Shown: positions 18,666 through 26,380 of the stretch, in pieces
Layout: every line of letters begins with the position of its first letter
Position numbering within the stretch: the stretch's first letter is position 1
DNA from: an uncultured Paracoccaceae bacterium
Lineage (GTDB): Bacteria; Pseudomonadota; Alphaproteobacteria; Rhodobacterales; Rhodobacteraceae
Length of the DNA stretch: 40,822 bases
Assembly (NCBI GenBank): GCA_938005545.1
Contig: CALKXV010000064.1
Span: 1 to 40,822 of the forward strand
Reading direction: 5' to 3'
Translations under genes and position numbers: made by a program
Notes under the pieces: generated by a model
Databases searched by the model: none
What the model was told of the DNA's origin: nothing
Seen by the model: only the letters and a program-made list of their open reading frames with translations

Positions 18666-18953
18666 TCAGCCGATAATGCCGAGAATGTCACTTTCTTTCA
18701 TGATCAACAGCTCTTCGCCGTCCAACGTGATCTCTGTGCCGGACCATTTGCCAAACAGGATCTTCTGACCCTTTTTGATGTCCATCGCGATGCGCTTGCC
18801 ATCTTCGTCTTTTGCGCCGGCTCCAACGGAAACCACTTTGCCTTCCGCAGGCTTTTCCTTGGCGTTATCGGGGATGATCAGACCGCCGGATGTTTTGTCG
18901 TCGCTTTCCAAGCGGCGCACAACAACGCGGTCATGAAGCGGAGTGAATGCCAT
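18666..18953 (-). CDS. groES: Co-chaperonin GroES (Hsp10)
   Basis: A 95-residue lid of the GroEL chamber. It has the start [16 protein letters not shown], the mobile-loop region [20 protein letters not shown], and the end [16 protein letters not shown]. The ATG at 18953 gives the standard protein length; the frame extends upstream to 18992 without support. It is the first gene of groESL, with CIRCE about 33 nt upstream of the ATG. Confidence 0.98.
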   Translation of the reverse strand: MAFTPLHDRVVVRRLESDDKTSGGLIIPDNAKEKPAEGKVVSVGAGAKDEDGKRIAMDIKKGQKILFGKWSGTEITLDGEELLIMKESDILGIIG

Positions 18954-18985
18954 ATTTAACGTTCCTCGGTTCAATTTTCCTGGCG

Positions 18986-19012
18986 TTAGCACTCATATGG
19001 TGTGAGTGCTAA
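18986..19012 (-). promoter_or_regulatory. CIRCE element (HrcA operator) of groESL
   Basis: TTAGCACTC (18986-18994) and GAGTGCTAA (19004-19012), separated by 9 nt, form the exact CIRCE inverted repeat. HrcA binds CIRCE and represses groESL except under heat stress (established). It lies between the promoter and the groES start. Confidence 0.97.
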
Positions 19013-19019
19013 CGACGCG

Positions 19020-19048
19020 GAGATAGGCAAGGCACCCGCGCCTGTCAA
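19020..19048 (-). promoter_or_regulatory. groESL promoter
   Basis: On the minus strand a perfect -35 TTGACA (19048-19043) is followed by a 17-nt spacer and -10 TATCTC (19025-19020). The expected transcript start falls just upstream of, or within, the CIRCE element, as in other HrcA-controlled operons. Confidence 0.8.
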
Positions 19049-19181
19049 CAGGAATCATCAAATTTTCTGTGGTACTCGACCCTTGGCGAAACCGCGCAAA
19101 AACTATCGAAGGGTCATCCCGAATCCGTCTAAAAACCGCCTTTCGCCAGCCTAATTCGAAGACAACAAAAGGCAAACTCCA

Positions 19182-19700
19182 ATGTGGGCCCAAACAATGC
19201 TAAACTGTGTCATTGAACTCAAATGGCAGCTACACAGCCGAACCCGGGTGTCTTTTGTGGTTTTCATCTGCCTTGGGGTTGTATTGAACCCCGCAGTTTG
19301 GTGGTTTGGTTGGCCCGAAAGGTGGGGAAGCGGTTTCTTAAGCGTCCAAGATCTTATCGCAGTCCTTGTATCAGCCAATGCGCTTATGGCTGGCTTGACG
19401 CCTCACCTTTTAAGACGAACCGCATCGTTCTGTCTTTTGGGTTTTTTCGGCTCCGTCTGCGCTGGTTATTTGCTTGCCGTCGCGGTAACGCCGGTTCTAT
19501 TTTTGATCATGTCCTTCGTGCAAGCCACTCAAGAAGACGTCGTCGATATAATTTTCATTCCGATGCTATTGGTTCTAGGCTGGGTCTTCGGTGTCATACC
19601 ATACTATGCGATCACCCTGGGCTTACCTTGCGCAGCGACGTTCTTTTTCCTTGCTCTAGGCCTCTTTTGCACACCTGTGCGCAACGACGAAGCAAGTTGA
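19182..19700 (+). CDS. Hypothetical integral membrane protein
   Basis: A 172-residue protein with four or five hydrophobic segments: about 24-44 (SFVVFICLGVVLNPAVWWFGW), 53-72, 80-112 and 120-165 (FIPMLLVLGWVFGVIPYYAITLGLPCAATFFFLALGLF). No family signature is recognised. It begins with ATG but has no clear ribosome-binding site. An overlapping frame from 19223 is open, but its continuation is just the upstream extension of the TraB-like gene. It lies divergent to groESL, about 95 nt before the TraB/GumN gene. Confidence 0.6.
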   Translation: MWAQTMLNCVIELKWQLHSRTRVSFVVFICLGVVLNPAVWWFGWPERWGSGFLSVQDLIAVLVSANALMAGLTPHLLRRTASFCLLGFFGSVCAGYLLAVAVTPVLFLIMSFVQATQEDVVDIIFIPMLLVLGWVFGVIPYYAITLGLPCAATFFFLALGLFCTPVRNDEAS

Positions 19701-19795
19701 TGCAAACATCGCAACACAACGCCCCTGTACGGATGCGCCTGCCTTGCCAGCCCGCCCAAACCCGTCACACTGCAAGAAAAACGACGAGGCCCCCA

Positions 19796-20773
19796 ATGCG
19801 ACGCATTTTACTGTTCATTCTGACCATCCTGATCCCCGCGACCGTTCACGCGCAATCCTGTGGCACAGCAGACCTGATCGACGACCTGAGTGCCGCTGAA
19901 CGTGCGCAACTCGACGCTCTGATCGCCCCGCACCCCTACCCCAATGGCAATCTCTGGCGCGCGACGAAACCGGGCTCGACCGTCACGGTCGTCGGCACAA
20001 TCCACATCCCCGATCCGCGCCTTGCTCAGATCGTGGAACAGGTCCGCCCCGCCTTGAACGACGCCGATCTTTTGATCCTTGAAGCCTCAAGCGACGACCA
20101 AGCAGGCATCCAGACCCTGACCACCACAGAACCCGGCATGTTCTTCATCACCGAAGGCCCCACTCTGATCGACTTGCTCAGCCAAGACGAATGGGCCCGC
20201 GTTTCGGACCGGCTTGCCGCCATAGGCGTTCCTGCGTTCTTTGCGGCAAAGTTCCAACCCTGGTATCTGTCCCTCACGCTCGCCATTCCGCCCTGTGCCA
20301 TGTCCGCCCTGCAATCCGGCCAGCACGGCCTTGATCGTCAGCTTGAAGCCATCGCTATCGCCAACAACACCCCCATCGGCACCCTCGACAACGTCGAAGC
20401 ACTGCTGCGTCTGTTTTCGGACGAACCCATGGAAAAGCAACTCGCCGGTCTGCGCATAACCCTTGAAACCCAAGCCAGCGGCGATGCCACGACATCCACA
20501 CTCATCGAAAGCTATTTCGATGGCCGGGTCCGCGAAAGTTGGGAGTTTGGACGCATCTTGATCGAAAAAGCCGACATCGAAAACGGAGCTGATCTGTTCG
20601 ACGAAGTGAACCAGACCCTGCTTTTGGATCGCAACCGGGATTGGGAACCAAACATCGTCAAAATGGTTGAAGGCAAAGATGCCGTCATTGCTGTAGGAGC
20701 TGCGCATCTTTCCGGCGAAACCGGCGTTCTGCGCGCGTTGGAACGTGCGGGCTATGCCTTGTCTCCGCTCTGA
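19796..20773 (+). CDS. TraB/GumN family exported protein
   Basis: A 325-residue protein with a signal peptide (MRRILLFILTILIPATVHAQSC). The TraB/GumN core is visible: the N-terminal LWRATKPGSTVTVVGTIHIPDPRL motif, a central FAAKFQPWYLSLTLAIPPC and GLDRQLEAIAIANNTPIGTLDNVEALL, and the C-terminal DAVIAVGAAHLSGETGVLRALERAGY, whose GxxHLxGExG motif ends the family domain. Members (Tiki/TraB fold, related to EreA/ChaN) are suspected metal-dependent hydrolases, mostly uncharacterised in bacteria. The frame is open back to 19223, but the ATG at 19796 opens the signal peptide and has GAGG upstream. Conserved histidines (H in GTIHI and in AAHLSG) are present. Confidence 0.88.
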   Translation: MRRILLFILTILIPATVHAQSCGTADLIDDLSAAERAQLDALIAPHPYPNGNLWRATKPGSTVTVVGTIHIPDPRLAQIVEQVRPALNDADLLILEASSDDQAGIQTLTTTEPGMFFITEGPTLIDLLSQDEWARVSDRLAAIGVPAFFAAKFQPWYLSLTLAIPPCAMSALQSGQHGLDRQLEAIAIANNTPIGTLDNVEALLRLFSDEPMEKQLAGLRITLETQASGDATTSTLIESYFDGRVRESWEFGRILIEKADIENGADLFDEVNQTLLLDRNRDWEPNIVKMVEGKDAVIAVGAAHLSGETGVLRALERAGYALSPL

Positions 20774-20788
20774 CGGTCGAACGTCCCA

Positions 20789-21262
20789 ATGAAGATTTCC
20801 GAGAACACCACCGATCGGTTAATCCTTGACGATGTGCCTTGGATAAGAGGCTCCGTGATTATCGTTGTGACCCTCTATGTCGTTGCAATGGGGTTTCACG
20901 AATGGAATGACGGACGGAAAACCGGACCATATATCGTGGTGTTCGGCTTTCTGATCGGAGTTGTCTTCTTTGCCTTTTTCGTCGAACGCTATCAGATCAT
21001 CTTTCAGCGCAGCACAAACTCAATCAAAAGGCGCAAGCGTTCGATCTTTGGGTACCGCGAAACCAGTCACGATCTTGGGGCCGTGTCCCATGCCGCGATC
21101 GAAAAAATCAGCGACAGCGATGGTGGTAAAATGTATCAACCCGTCCTGATCGTTCTGGGCGGCCCCGATTCACCAAAACTCAATCTTGTGGATTATGCCA
21201 CGACGGGTTTCGGCCCGCCGACCCTCGTCGATGATATCAACGCGTGGCTGGAAACAGACTAA
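20789..21262 (+). CDS. Hypothetical membrane protein
   Basis: 157 residues with two adjacent hydrophobic segments (about 23-38 and 51-66: VIIVVTLYVVAMGFHEW, YIVVFGFLIGVVFFAFFVERY). A cytoplasmic-type domain follows with IKRRKRSIFGYRETSHDLGAVSHAAIEK and PVLIVLGGPDSPKLNLVDYAT. The second half resembles proteins that show a PH-like fold after two helices, but no family can be named with confidence. It begins 15 nt after the TraB-like gene, probably in the same transcript. Its stop overlaps the stop of the convergent DMT permease by 4 bp. Confidence 0.7.
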   Translation: MKISENTTDRLILDDVPWIRGSVIIVVTLYVVAMGFHEWNDGRKTGPYIVVFGFLIGVVFFAFFVERYQIIFQRSTNSIKRRKRSIFGYRETSHDLGAVSHAAIEKISDSDGGKMYQPVLIVLGGPDSPKLNLVDYATTGFGPPTLVDDINAWLETD

Positions 21263-22158
21263 CCAGCCGCACGCTTTGCAAGATACTCCCGCCGCAACGT
21301 GTAAAGTCCCGTCGCGACAATAATCAATGCCCCGACCCATGTCCAAAGGTCCGGCAATTGGTCAAACACCAGCCAGCCATAAAACGTCGCCCAAAGGATC
21401 AAGGTATAATGAACCGGAGCCAGCACGACGGCCAAACCCAATTCCAGCGCGCGGATCACACAGACCTCGCCGATCCCGGCCAGGACGGCCATGCCGATCA
21501 AGATCAATATTTGTGAGCCGCTCGGCGTCACCCAGATCCAAGGCAATGGGATCGCCAAGATAACAATGCCGACACAGGCCGTATAAACGATGGTTGTCTG
21601 GGTGTTGTCCGTGTCGGAAATGAACCGGCTGATAATCTGACGACAGGCAAAAAACAAGGCCGCAAAGACAACCAGTGCGGCCGCCGGATGCACGGTTCCC
21701 AAACCCGGTCGCAGAATGATCAATGTGCCCACAAATCCCAAAGCAACGGCCACCCAACGCCGGACACCCACCGCTTCGCCCAAAAGGAACGCCCCCATCA
21801 ACGTCACCATGAACGGGGCAACAAAGCTAACGGCGACCGCATCGGCCAAGGGCACATAGCGCAAAGCAAAGATAAACAAAGTCGCCGAACAAACGGCCAC
21901 CACCCCCCGCGAAACCTGCAACCCGAAATGCAGGCTCTTGAACAGGCTCGGCCCATGGATCGCCAGCAAAACAAGCGCGCCCGTAAACAACCCCAGTTGA
22001 CGCGTCCAGACAATTTGGAAGGGATGCAAATCAACTGTCAGAAACTTGGCCGCCGTATCCGCAGCCGAAAACAGAAACATGCCAATCCCCATCACAATCA
22101 GCCCAGCGCCATTGTTGACGCGGCGCGGATTGGTAGTTTCCTTGATGACAGCTGTCAC
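21259..22158 (-). CDS. DMT-superfamily permease (EamA domains)
   Basis: About 299 residues with ten hydrophobic segments arranged as two EamA repeats, typical of drug/metabolite exporters such as RhaT/YdcZ/RarD relatives. Repeat 1 starts at GAGLIVMGIGMFLFSAADTAAKFL; repeat 2 includes HPAAALVVFAALFFACRQIISRF. The frame extends to 22245, but the GTG at 22158 is preceded by a strong AAGGAGGGG at 22173-22165 (6-nt spacing), while upstream starts lack one. The substrate is unknown. It converges with the preceding gene and is divergent from ffh. Confidence 0.88.
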   Translation of the reverse strand: MTAVIKETTNPRRVNNGAGLIVMGIGMFLFSAADTAAKFLTVDLHPFQIVWTRQLGLFTGALVLLAIHGPSLFKSLHFGLQVSRGVVAVCSATLFIFALRYVPLADAVAVSFVAPFMVTLMGAFLLGEAVGVRRWVAVALGFVGTLIILRPGLGTVHPAAALVVFAALFFACRQIISRFISDTDNTQTTIVYTACVGIVILAIPLPWIWVTPSGSQILILIGMAVLAGIGEVCVIRALELGLAVVLAPVHYTLILWATFYGWLVFDQLPDLWTWVGALIIVATGLYTLRREYLAKRAAG

Positions 22159-22229
22159 AATCGGCCCCTCCTTGTGAAGCTGGCCCATTAGCGGTGGAAT
22201 ATGCGGCGGACGCAAGCGCCCAAAACCCG

Positions 22230-22258
22230 TTGACTTCAAAGGCACAACCCCTTAGGTC
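22230..22258 (+). promoter_or_regulatory. Candidate promoter of a small RNA upstream of ffh
   Basis: TTGACT (22230-22235), a 17-nt spacer and TAGGTC (22253-22258). The -35 matches 5 of 6 consensus positions; the -10 is weak. It points into the three-hairpin region that ends in an intrinsic terminator. Confidence 0.4.
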
Positions 22259-22261
22259 ACC

Positions 22262-22355
22262 GTCAACTTCCGGGAGCCACAAATCTCCCGGTCCTTGGAT
22301 ACTCAAGGATCGCCCCCCATCAGCGCGTTGCGCCCATGGGGGCGTTTGTCGTTTA
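22262..22355 (+). ncRNA. Candidate small RNA with three hairpins, upstream of ffh
   Basis: Three hairpins follow one another: CCGGGAG/CTCCCGG with an 8-nt loop (22270-22291); TCCTTG/CAAGGA (about 22292-22309); and a long terminator hairpin. The last one pairs CGCCCCC-AT (22311-22320, with one bulged C) with AT-GGGGGCG (22336-22344), has an inner GCGC/GCGC stem with GTT loop, and is followed by TTTGTCGTTT. A promoter-like sequence ends at 22258, and ffh has its own promoter after the terminator, so the roughly 95-nt unit would be transcribed separately. No known RNA family was recognised. It could instead be a structured leader that attenuates ffh. Confidence 0.45.
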
Positions 22356-22374
22356 GGCGGTCGGTACATATATC
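22346..22374 (+). promoter_or_regulatory. Candidate ffh promoter
   Basis: TTGTCG (22346-22351), a 17-nt spacer and TATATC (22369-22374), 34 nt before the ATG. The -35 overlaps the T-rich tail of the upstream terminator hairpin. Confidence 0.5.
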
Positions 22375-22407
22375 CGACCAATGGATTAACTGGCGAAGGA
22401 GCCACGT

Positions 22408-23895
22408 ATGTTTGAGAATCTGTCAGACCGCCTTTCCGGTGTCTTCGACCGGCTGACCAAACAGGGTGCCCTGTCAGAAGACGACGTCAAAACCGCTCTC
22501 CGCGAAGTGCGCGTTGCCCTTCTGGAAGCTGACGTTTCACTGCCCGTTGCGCGCGATTTCGTCAATGCCGTGCAAACCAAGGCGACGGGCCAGGCCGTCA
22601 CCAAATCGGTAACACCCGGTCAGCAAGTCATCAAAATCGTCCACGACGAATTGATCCACACCCTGACCGGCGACAGCGACCCCGGCGTTCTGAAAATCGA
22701 CAACCCACCTGCCCCCATCCTGATGGTCGGCCTGCAAGGCTCGGGTAAAACCACCACAACCGCAAAACTCGCCAAACGGCTGCACGACCGTGAAAACAAA
22801 CGCGTGCTTATGGCCTCGCTCGACACCAACCGACCCGCCGCGATGGAACAGCTCGCCATTCTCGGCAAACAAATCGGCGTCGACACACTGCCAATCGTCA
22901 AAGGCGAAGATCCGGTCGCGATTGCCAAACGCGCCAAACAACAAGCCACGCTCGGCGGCTACGATGTCTATATGCTCGACACGGCTGGCCGCCTGCACAT
23001 CGACGAAGAACTGATCGCCCAGGCCGCCGCCGTCCGCGACGTTGCCAATCCGCGTGAAACCCTGCTGGTCGTCGATGGCCTGACGGGCCAAGACGCCGTC
23101 AACGTGGCCACCGAATTCGACGACAAGATCGGCGTCTCGGGCGTCGTGCTTACCCGGATGGATGGCGATGGCCGCGGCGGTGCCGCCCTGTCCATGCGCG
23201 CCGTCACCGGCAAACCCATCCGTTTCGTGGGCTTGGGCGAAAAGATGGACGCCATCGAAACCTTCGAACCCGACCGGATCGCAGGCCGCATCCTCGGCAT
23301 GGGCGACATCGTCGCACTGGTCGAAAAGGCGCAAGAAACGCTCGAAATCGAACAACAAGAGCGCATGATGAAGCGCTTCCAAAAGGGTCAGTTCAATATG
23401 AACGACCTGCGCCAACAGCTCGACCAGATGTCGAAAATGGGTGGCATGGAAGGCATCATGGGCATGTTGCCGGGCATGGGTAAAATGAAAGCCCAGATGG
23501 ACAAGGCAGGCTTTGACGACAAGATCCTGCGCCAGCAAGTCGCCCTGATCAATTCCATGACCAAACGCGAACGCGCCAATCCAGCCATCCTGCAAGCCAG
23601 CCGCAAAAAACGTATCGCAAAAGGCGCAGGCATGGAGGTTTCAGACCTCAATAAACTCATCAAAATGCACCGCCAGATGTCCGACATGATGAAGAAAGTC
23701 GGCAAAATGGGAAAAAAAGGCATGATGAAACAGATGGGTTCGATGTTCGGTGGCAAAGGCGGAATGCCAGCGGGCGGAATGCCCAGCCAAGCCGAAATAG
23801 AAGCAGCGCAGGCCCAAATGGGCCAAAGTGGTCTGCCAGGCCTTGGCGGCGCAAGCCTGCCACCCGGTCTCACCGGCTTTGGGAAAAAGAAGTAA
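22408..23895 (+). CDS. ffh: Signal recognition particle protein Ffh (SRP54)
   Basis: A 495-residue GTPase that with 4.5S RNA delivers nascent membrane proteins to FtsY. The N domain (1-90: ALSEDDVKTALREVRVALLEADV) is followed by the G domain with P-loop GLQGSGKTTTTAKLA (108-118), DTNRPAAMEQL, DTAGRLHIDEEL, TRMDGDGRGGAALSM and the FVGLGEKMD closing loop. The M domain follows, with methionine-rich helices such as MNDLRQQLDQMSKMGG, MGMLPGMGK and MKQMGSMFGGKGG. Ribosome-binding site GAAGGAG. The C-terminal tail is Gly/Met-rich and longer than in E. coli Ffh, as is common in alphaproteobacteria. The GNAT gene starts 2 nt after the stop. Confidence 0.98.
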   Translation: MFENLSDRLSGVFDRLTKQGALSEDDVKTALREVRVALLEADVSLPVARDFVNAVQTKATGQAVTKSVTPGQQVIKIVHDELIHTLTGDSDPGVLKIDNPPAPILMVGLQGSGKTTTTAKLAKRLHDRENKRVLMASLDTNRPAAMEQLAILGKQIGVDTLPIVKGEDPVAIAKRAKQQATLGGYDVYMLDTAGRLHIDEELIAQAAAVRDVANPRETLLVVDGLTGQDAVNVATEFDDKIGVSGVVLTRMDGDGRGGAALSMRAVTGKPIRFVGLGEKMDAIETFEPDRIAGRILGMGDIVALVEKAQETLEIEQQERMMKRFQKGQFNMNDLRQQLDQMSKMGGMEGIMGMLPGMGKMKAQMDKAGFDDKILRQQVALINSMTKRERANPAILQASRKKRIAKGAGMEVSDLNKLIKMHRQMSDMMKKVGKMGKKGMMKQMGSMFGGKGGMPAGGMPSQAEIEAAQAQMGQSGLPGLGGASLPPGLTGFGKKK

Positions 23896-23897
23896 AG

Positions 23898-24434
23898 ATG
23901 TCTCCGCATCTCGCCGATACCCCGGTCATCCAGACCAAGCGCCTGACGCTCCGCGCTCCTGCCCCGCAGGATGCCGAAACGTTTGTCGCCTTCTATGGCA
24001 CCGAACGTTCGCAATTTGTCGGCGGCCCTATGGAACCCCGCATGGCGTGGAACTTCTTTGGAACCGAAATCGGCCATTGGGCAATACGCGGCTTCGGCAT
24101 GTTCACCGTCACGCGCAAAGGCACCGATGCACCGCTTGGGATTGTCGGCCATTGGTTCCCCCACGGCTGGCCCGAAACCGAACTTGGCTGGGTGCTGTTC
24201 GATCCCGCGACCGAAGGAACCGGCATCGCCCATGAAGCGGCCGAAGCCTGTCTCGACCACGCCTGGACTGTGCTCGATTGGCAGGAAACCGTCAGCTATA
24301 TCGCCCCTGAAAATCATCGTTCGGTGGCGTTGGCACAACGCTTGGGCGCGACCCTGGACAAAGCCGCCCCACAGCCCAAGCCGGAAAAGCCTTGTCTGGT
24401 GTATCGCCACCCCAAACCGGGGGTGGCGGCATGA
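23898..24434 (+). CDS. GNAT-family N-acetyltransferase (RimJ/RimL type), copy 1
   Basis: 178 residues. Conserved RimJ-like features: IQTKRLTLRAPAPQDAETF at the N-terminus, the acetyl-CoA region ELGWVLFDPATEGTGIAHEAAEACLDHAW, and SYIAPENHRSVALAQRLGATLD. The acceptor is unknown. It starts 2 nt after ffh and overlaps the next GNAT gene by 4 bp (ATGA). Confidence 0.9.
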   Translation: MSPHLADTPVIQTKRLTLRAPAPQDAETFVAFYGTERSQFVGGPMEPRMAWNFFGTEIGHWAIRGFGMFTVTRKGTDAPLGIVGHWFPHGWPETELGWVLFDPATEGTGIAHEAAEACLDHAWTVLDWQETVSYIAPENHRSVALAQRLGATLDKAAPQPKPEKPCLVYRHPKPGVAA

Positions 24435-24979
24435 CCGCACTTCTCGTCCCCGAATTGGATTGCCCGCCGCTGTCGCTTCGACCACCTCTTCGCGAAGACA
24501 TTGCGAGTCTCGCAAGTATTCTTCGTGCAGACCCTACCCGCTATTACGGTGAAAGGTTGACGTTTGAAAACTCTTTTTCCAAAGTCCATCAAGCAATTGC
24601 GGATTGGGTTGCCGCCCGACTTGGCTTTTGGGTCATTATCTTTGAAAGCAGGGCGATTGGCATGCTGGGTTTTGGTTGCTCCTCTGGCATTTCGGATATG
24701 GAAGAACTTCCCGAATTAGAGATTGTTTTGGCGACCGAATTCGAAAAGCGCGGTTTCGCTACGGTTGCGTGCAATGTTGCCATCAAATGGCTATCGAAAG
24801 CCCAACAAACGAAGGCGGTATCCTACTGCGTTGACGCCAATAAAGTATCTGCCGCACATGCACTTGCGCGTAGGTTGGGCGGCACAGAAATCGATCTGAA
24901 CGAAAATTTCAAACCGCTATTTCCCGGTGATGTGGTGACTACGACTGACACGTGGTATCGGATCGAGGTGCCGGCATGA
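24431..24979 (+). CDS. GNAT-family N-acetyltransferase, copy 2 (divergent)
   Basis: 182 residues. LSLRPPLREDIASLASIL and the acetyl-CoA-binding stretch ELEIVLATEFEKRGFATVACNVAIKWL, then DANKVSAAHALARRLGGTEI, follow the GNAT plan. It is AT-richer and less like its two neighbours than they are to each other: the usual Q/R-x-x-G-x-G/A loop is reduced to EKRGFA. The ATG at 24431 overlaps the previous stop by 4 bp, and its own stop overlaps copy 3 by 4 bp. The substrate is unknown. Confidence 0.82.
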   Translation: MTALLVPELDCPPLSLRPPLREDIASLASILRADPTRYYGERLTFENSFSKVHQAIADWVAARLGFWVIIFESRAIGMLGFGCSSGISDMEELPELEIVLATEFEKRGFATVACNVAIKWLSKAQQTKAVSYCVDANKVSAAHALARRLGGTEIDLNENFKPLFPGDVVTTTDTWYRIEVPA

Positions 24980-25506
24980 CCGTCAACTTCCAAATCCCCG
25001 AACTTGAAACCGAACGTCTGCGCTTGCGTTTGCCCAAACCCGCAGACCTGCCTGCCGTGATCGACTTCAGATCGTCGGATCGCAGCAAAGGTGTCGGTGG
25101 GCCCCATCGCCCTGATACGGCGTTTAGCTATCTTTGTGCCGTTGTCGGTCAATGGCACTTGCGTGGCTATGGCCGCTGGATCGTGACAGAAAAATCCGCA
25201 GACGACGCATTGGGACTGGTCGGCATCTATCACCCCGATGATTGGCCCGAAGCCGAAATCGGCTGGACCCTGTTCAAAGGCAGCGAAGGCAAAGGCTATG
25301 CGCTGGAAGCTGCCATCGCGACCCGCGACTTTGCCTATAACGTCCTTGGCTGGACCCGCATCATCAGCTCGATCATGTCCGACAACACCCGGTCCATTGC
25401 TTTGGCCAAACGCATGGGTGCCACCCACACCGGAACTGCCTTCACACTTCCCGACATTGGCACGCTCGACATCTGGCTCCACCAGCCGCCCAAGGCCAAG
25501 TCATGA
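24976..25506 (+). CDS. GNAT-family N-acetyltransferase (RimJ/RimL type), copy 3
   Basis: 176 residues. LETERLRLRLPKPADLPAVIDF, EIGWTLFKGSEGKGYALEAAIATRDFA and SIMSDNTRSIALAKRMGAT are closely parallel to copy 1, so the two are probably paralogues that flank a more divergent middle copy. The start ATG overlaps the previous gene by 4 bp; the stop overlaps a 28-codon ORF. Confidence 0.88.
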   Translation: MTVNFQIPELETERLRLRLPKPADLPAVIDFRSSDRSKGVGGPHRPDTAFSYLCAVVGQWHLRGYGRWIVTEKSADDALGLVGIYHPDDWPEAEIGWTLFKGSEGKGYALEAAIATRDFAYNVLGWTRIISSIMSDNTRSIALAKRMGATHTGTAFTLPDIGTLDIWLHQPPKAKS

Positions 25507-25589
25507 CCGACATTTCCACCGACGCAATACCGACGCAATACCGACGTGATACCGACGTCCCGTTCGCTGCATTAAGGGGGTGTTCATGA
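25503..25589 (+). CDS. Very short ORF coupled between the GNAT and chorismate mutase genes
   Basis: A 28-codon frame starts MTDISTDAIPTQYRRDTDV and ends in CS. Its ATG overlaps the upstream GNAT stop (ATGA at 25503-25506), and its TGA overlaps the chorismate mutase ATG (ATGA at 25586-25589). Either it is a coupling or leader ORF that passes ribosomes to chorismate mutase, or it is a by-product of a duplicated gene start: TCATGACCGAC at 25501-25511 is repeated at 25584-25594. No homologue is known to me. Confidence 0.35.
   Translation: MTDISTDAIPTQYRRDTDVPFAALRGCS
25518..25558 (+). repeat. 11-bp tandem repeat (ACCGACGCAAT), about 3.7 copies
   Basis: Two exact copies of ACCGACGCAAT (25518-25539) are followed by ACCGACGTGAT and the partial ACCGACGT. 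A further exact copy of the unit is codons 2-5 of chorismate mutase (25589-25599). The repeats look like slippage or duplication products of that gene's 5' end. Confidence 0.8.
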
Positions 25590-25882
25590 CCGACGCAATC
25601 ACCCGCGCCGCCGAGGTTCTGGCGGGGCACCGCGACAGCATTGATCGGCTGGACGCCGTGCTGGTTTACACGCTGGCTGAACGGTTTGCCCACACTCAAG
25701 CCGTGGGAAAACTGAAGGCCGAACACAATCTTCCGGCTTCGGATAAATCCCGCGAAGCCACCCAAATCGCCCGGCTCGAACAGCTGGCCCAAGACGCCGA
25801 TCTCGACCCCGAGTTCGCCCGCAAGTTCCTGAACTTTATCATTCAGGAAGTCATTCAACATCACAAACAACATCAGAAATAA
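25586..25882 (+). CDS. Chorismate mutase (AroQ type)
   Basis: 98 residues, all helical. It converts chorismate to prephenate for phenylalanine and tyrosine synthesis. AroQ features: HRDSIDRLDAVLVYTLAERFAHTQAVGKLKAEHNLP (about 16-51), containing the conserved Arg/Lys set, and SREATQIARLEQLAQDADLDPEFARKFLNFIIQEVIQHH. The ATG at 25586 has AAGGGGG 6 nt upstream; an in-frame GTG at 25580 is less likely. It is flanked by the GNAT genes and rpsP, and is probably part of the same long transcript. Confidence 0.92.
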   Translation: MTDAITRAAEVLAGHRDSIDRLDAVLVYTLAERFAHTQAVGKLKAEHNLPASDKSREATQIARLEQLAQDADLDPEFARKFLNFIIQEVIQHHKQHQK

Positions 25883-25900
25883 CCTATAAGGAACAATACC

Positions 25901-26365
25901 ATGGCTATGAAAATTCGCCTCTCGCGCGGTGGCTCCAAGAAGCGCCCGTTTTATCGCATCGTTGCGGCCGACAGCCGTATGCCCCGCGATGGCCGCTTTA
26001 TCGAAAAGCTGGGCGTGTATAACCCGCTTTTGCCGAAAGACAGCGAAGAACGCGTGAAAATGGACGCCGAACGCATCAAGTACTGGTTGGACCAGGGCGC
26101 GCAGCCCACCGACCGTGTGGCGCGTTTCCTCGAAGCCGAAGGCACCCTGCCAAAGTCCGAGCGTAACAACCCCGAAAAAGCAAAACCCGGCAAGAAAGCC
26201 GTTGAACGCGCTGAAGAAAAAGCCACAGCCGCCGCTGAAGCCGAAGCCGCTCCCGCCGAAGAAGAAGCCCCCGCAGAAGAGGCTCCGGTCGAAGAAGTTG
26301 CAGCTGAAGAAGCGCCTGCCGAAGAGGCTCCCGCTGAAGACGCTGCCGAGGAAAAGGCGGAGTAA
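25901..26365 (+). CDS. rpsP: 30S ribosomal protein S16 with long Ala/Glu-rich tail
   Basis: Residues 1-85 are standard S16 ([41 protein letters not shown], then [20 protein letters not shown]). After about residue 95, a low-complexity acidic tail of roughly 60 residues is built from PAEEAP/EEAPAEE-like units. E. coli S16 is about 82 residues; extended tails occur in alphaproteobacteria, but this one is long (154 in total). The ribosome-binding site is AAGGA, 10 nt before the ATG. It precedes the small ORF and rimM as in the usual rpsP-rimM-trmD-rplS order. Confidence 0.97.
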   Translation: MAMKIRLSRGGSKKRPFYRIVAADSRMPRDGRFIEKLGVYNPLLPKDSEERVKMDAERIKYWLDQGAQPTDRVARFLEAEGTLPKSERNNPEKAKPGKKAVERAEEKATAAAEAEAAPAEEEAPAEEAPVEEVAAEEAPAEEAPAEDAAEEKAE

Positions 26366-26380
26366 TCCGCCGCATCCTCA

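Noticed and set aside
19223..19795. N-terminal extension of the TraB/GumN protein
   Set aside because: It overlaps another gene out of frame, and the signal peptide and ribosome-binding site place the start at 19796.
22537..23595. A 352-codon minus-strand ORF within ffh
   Set aside because: It is the antisense shadow of ffh, caused by codon bias.
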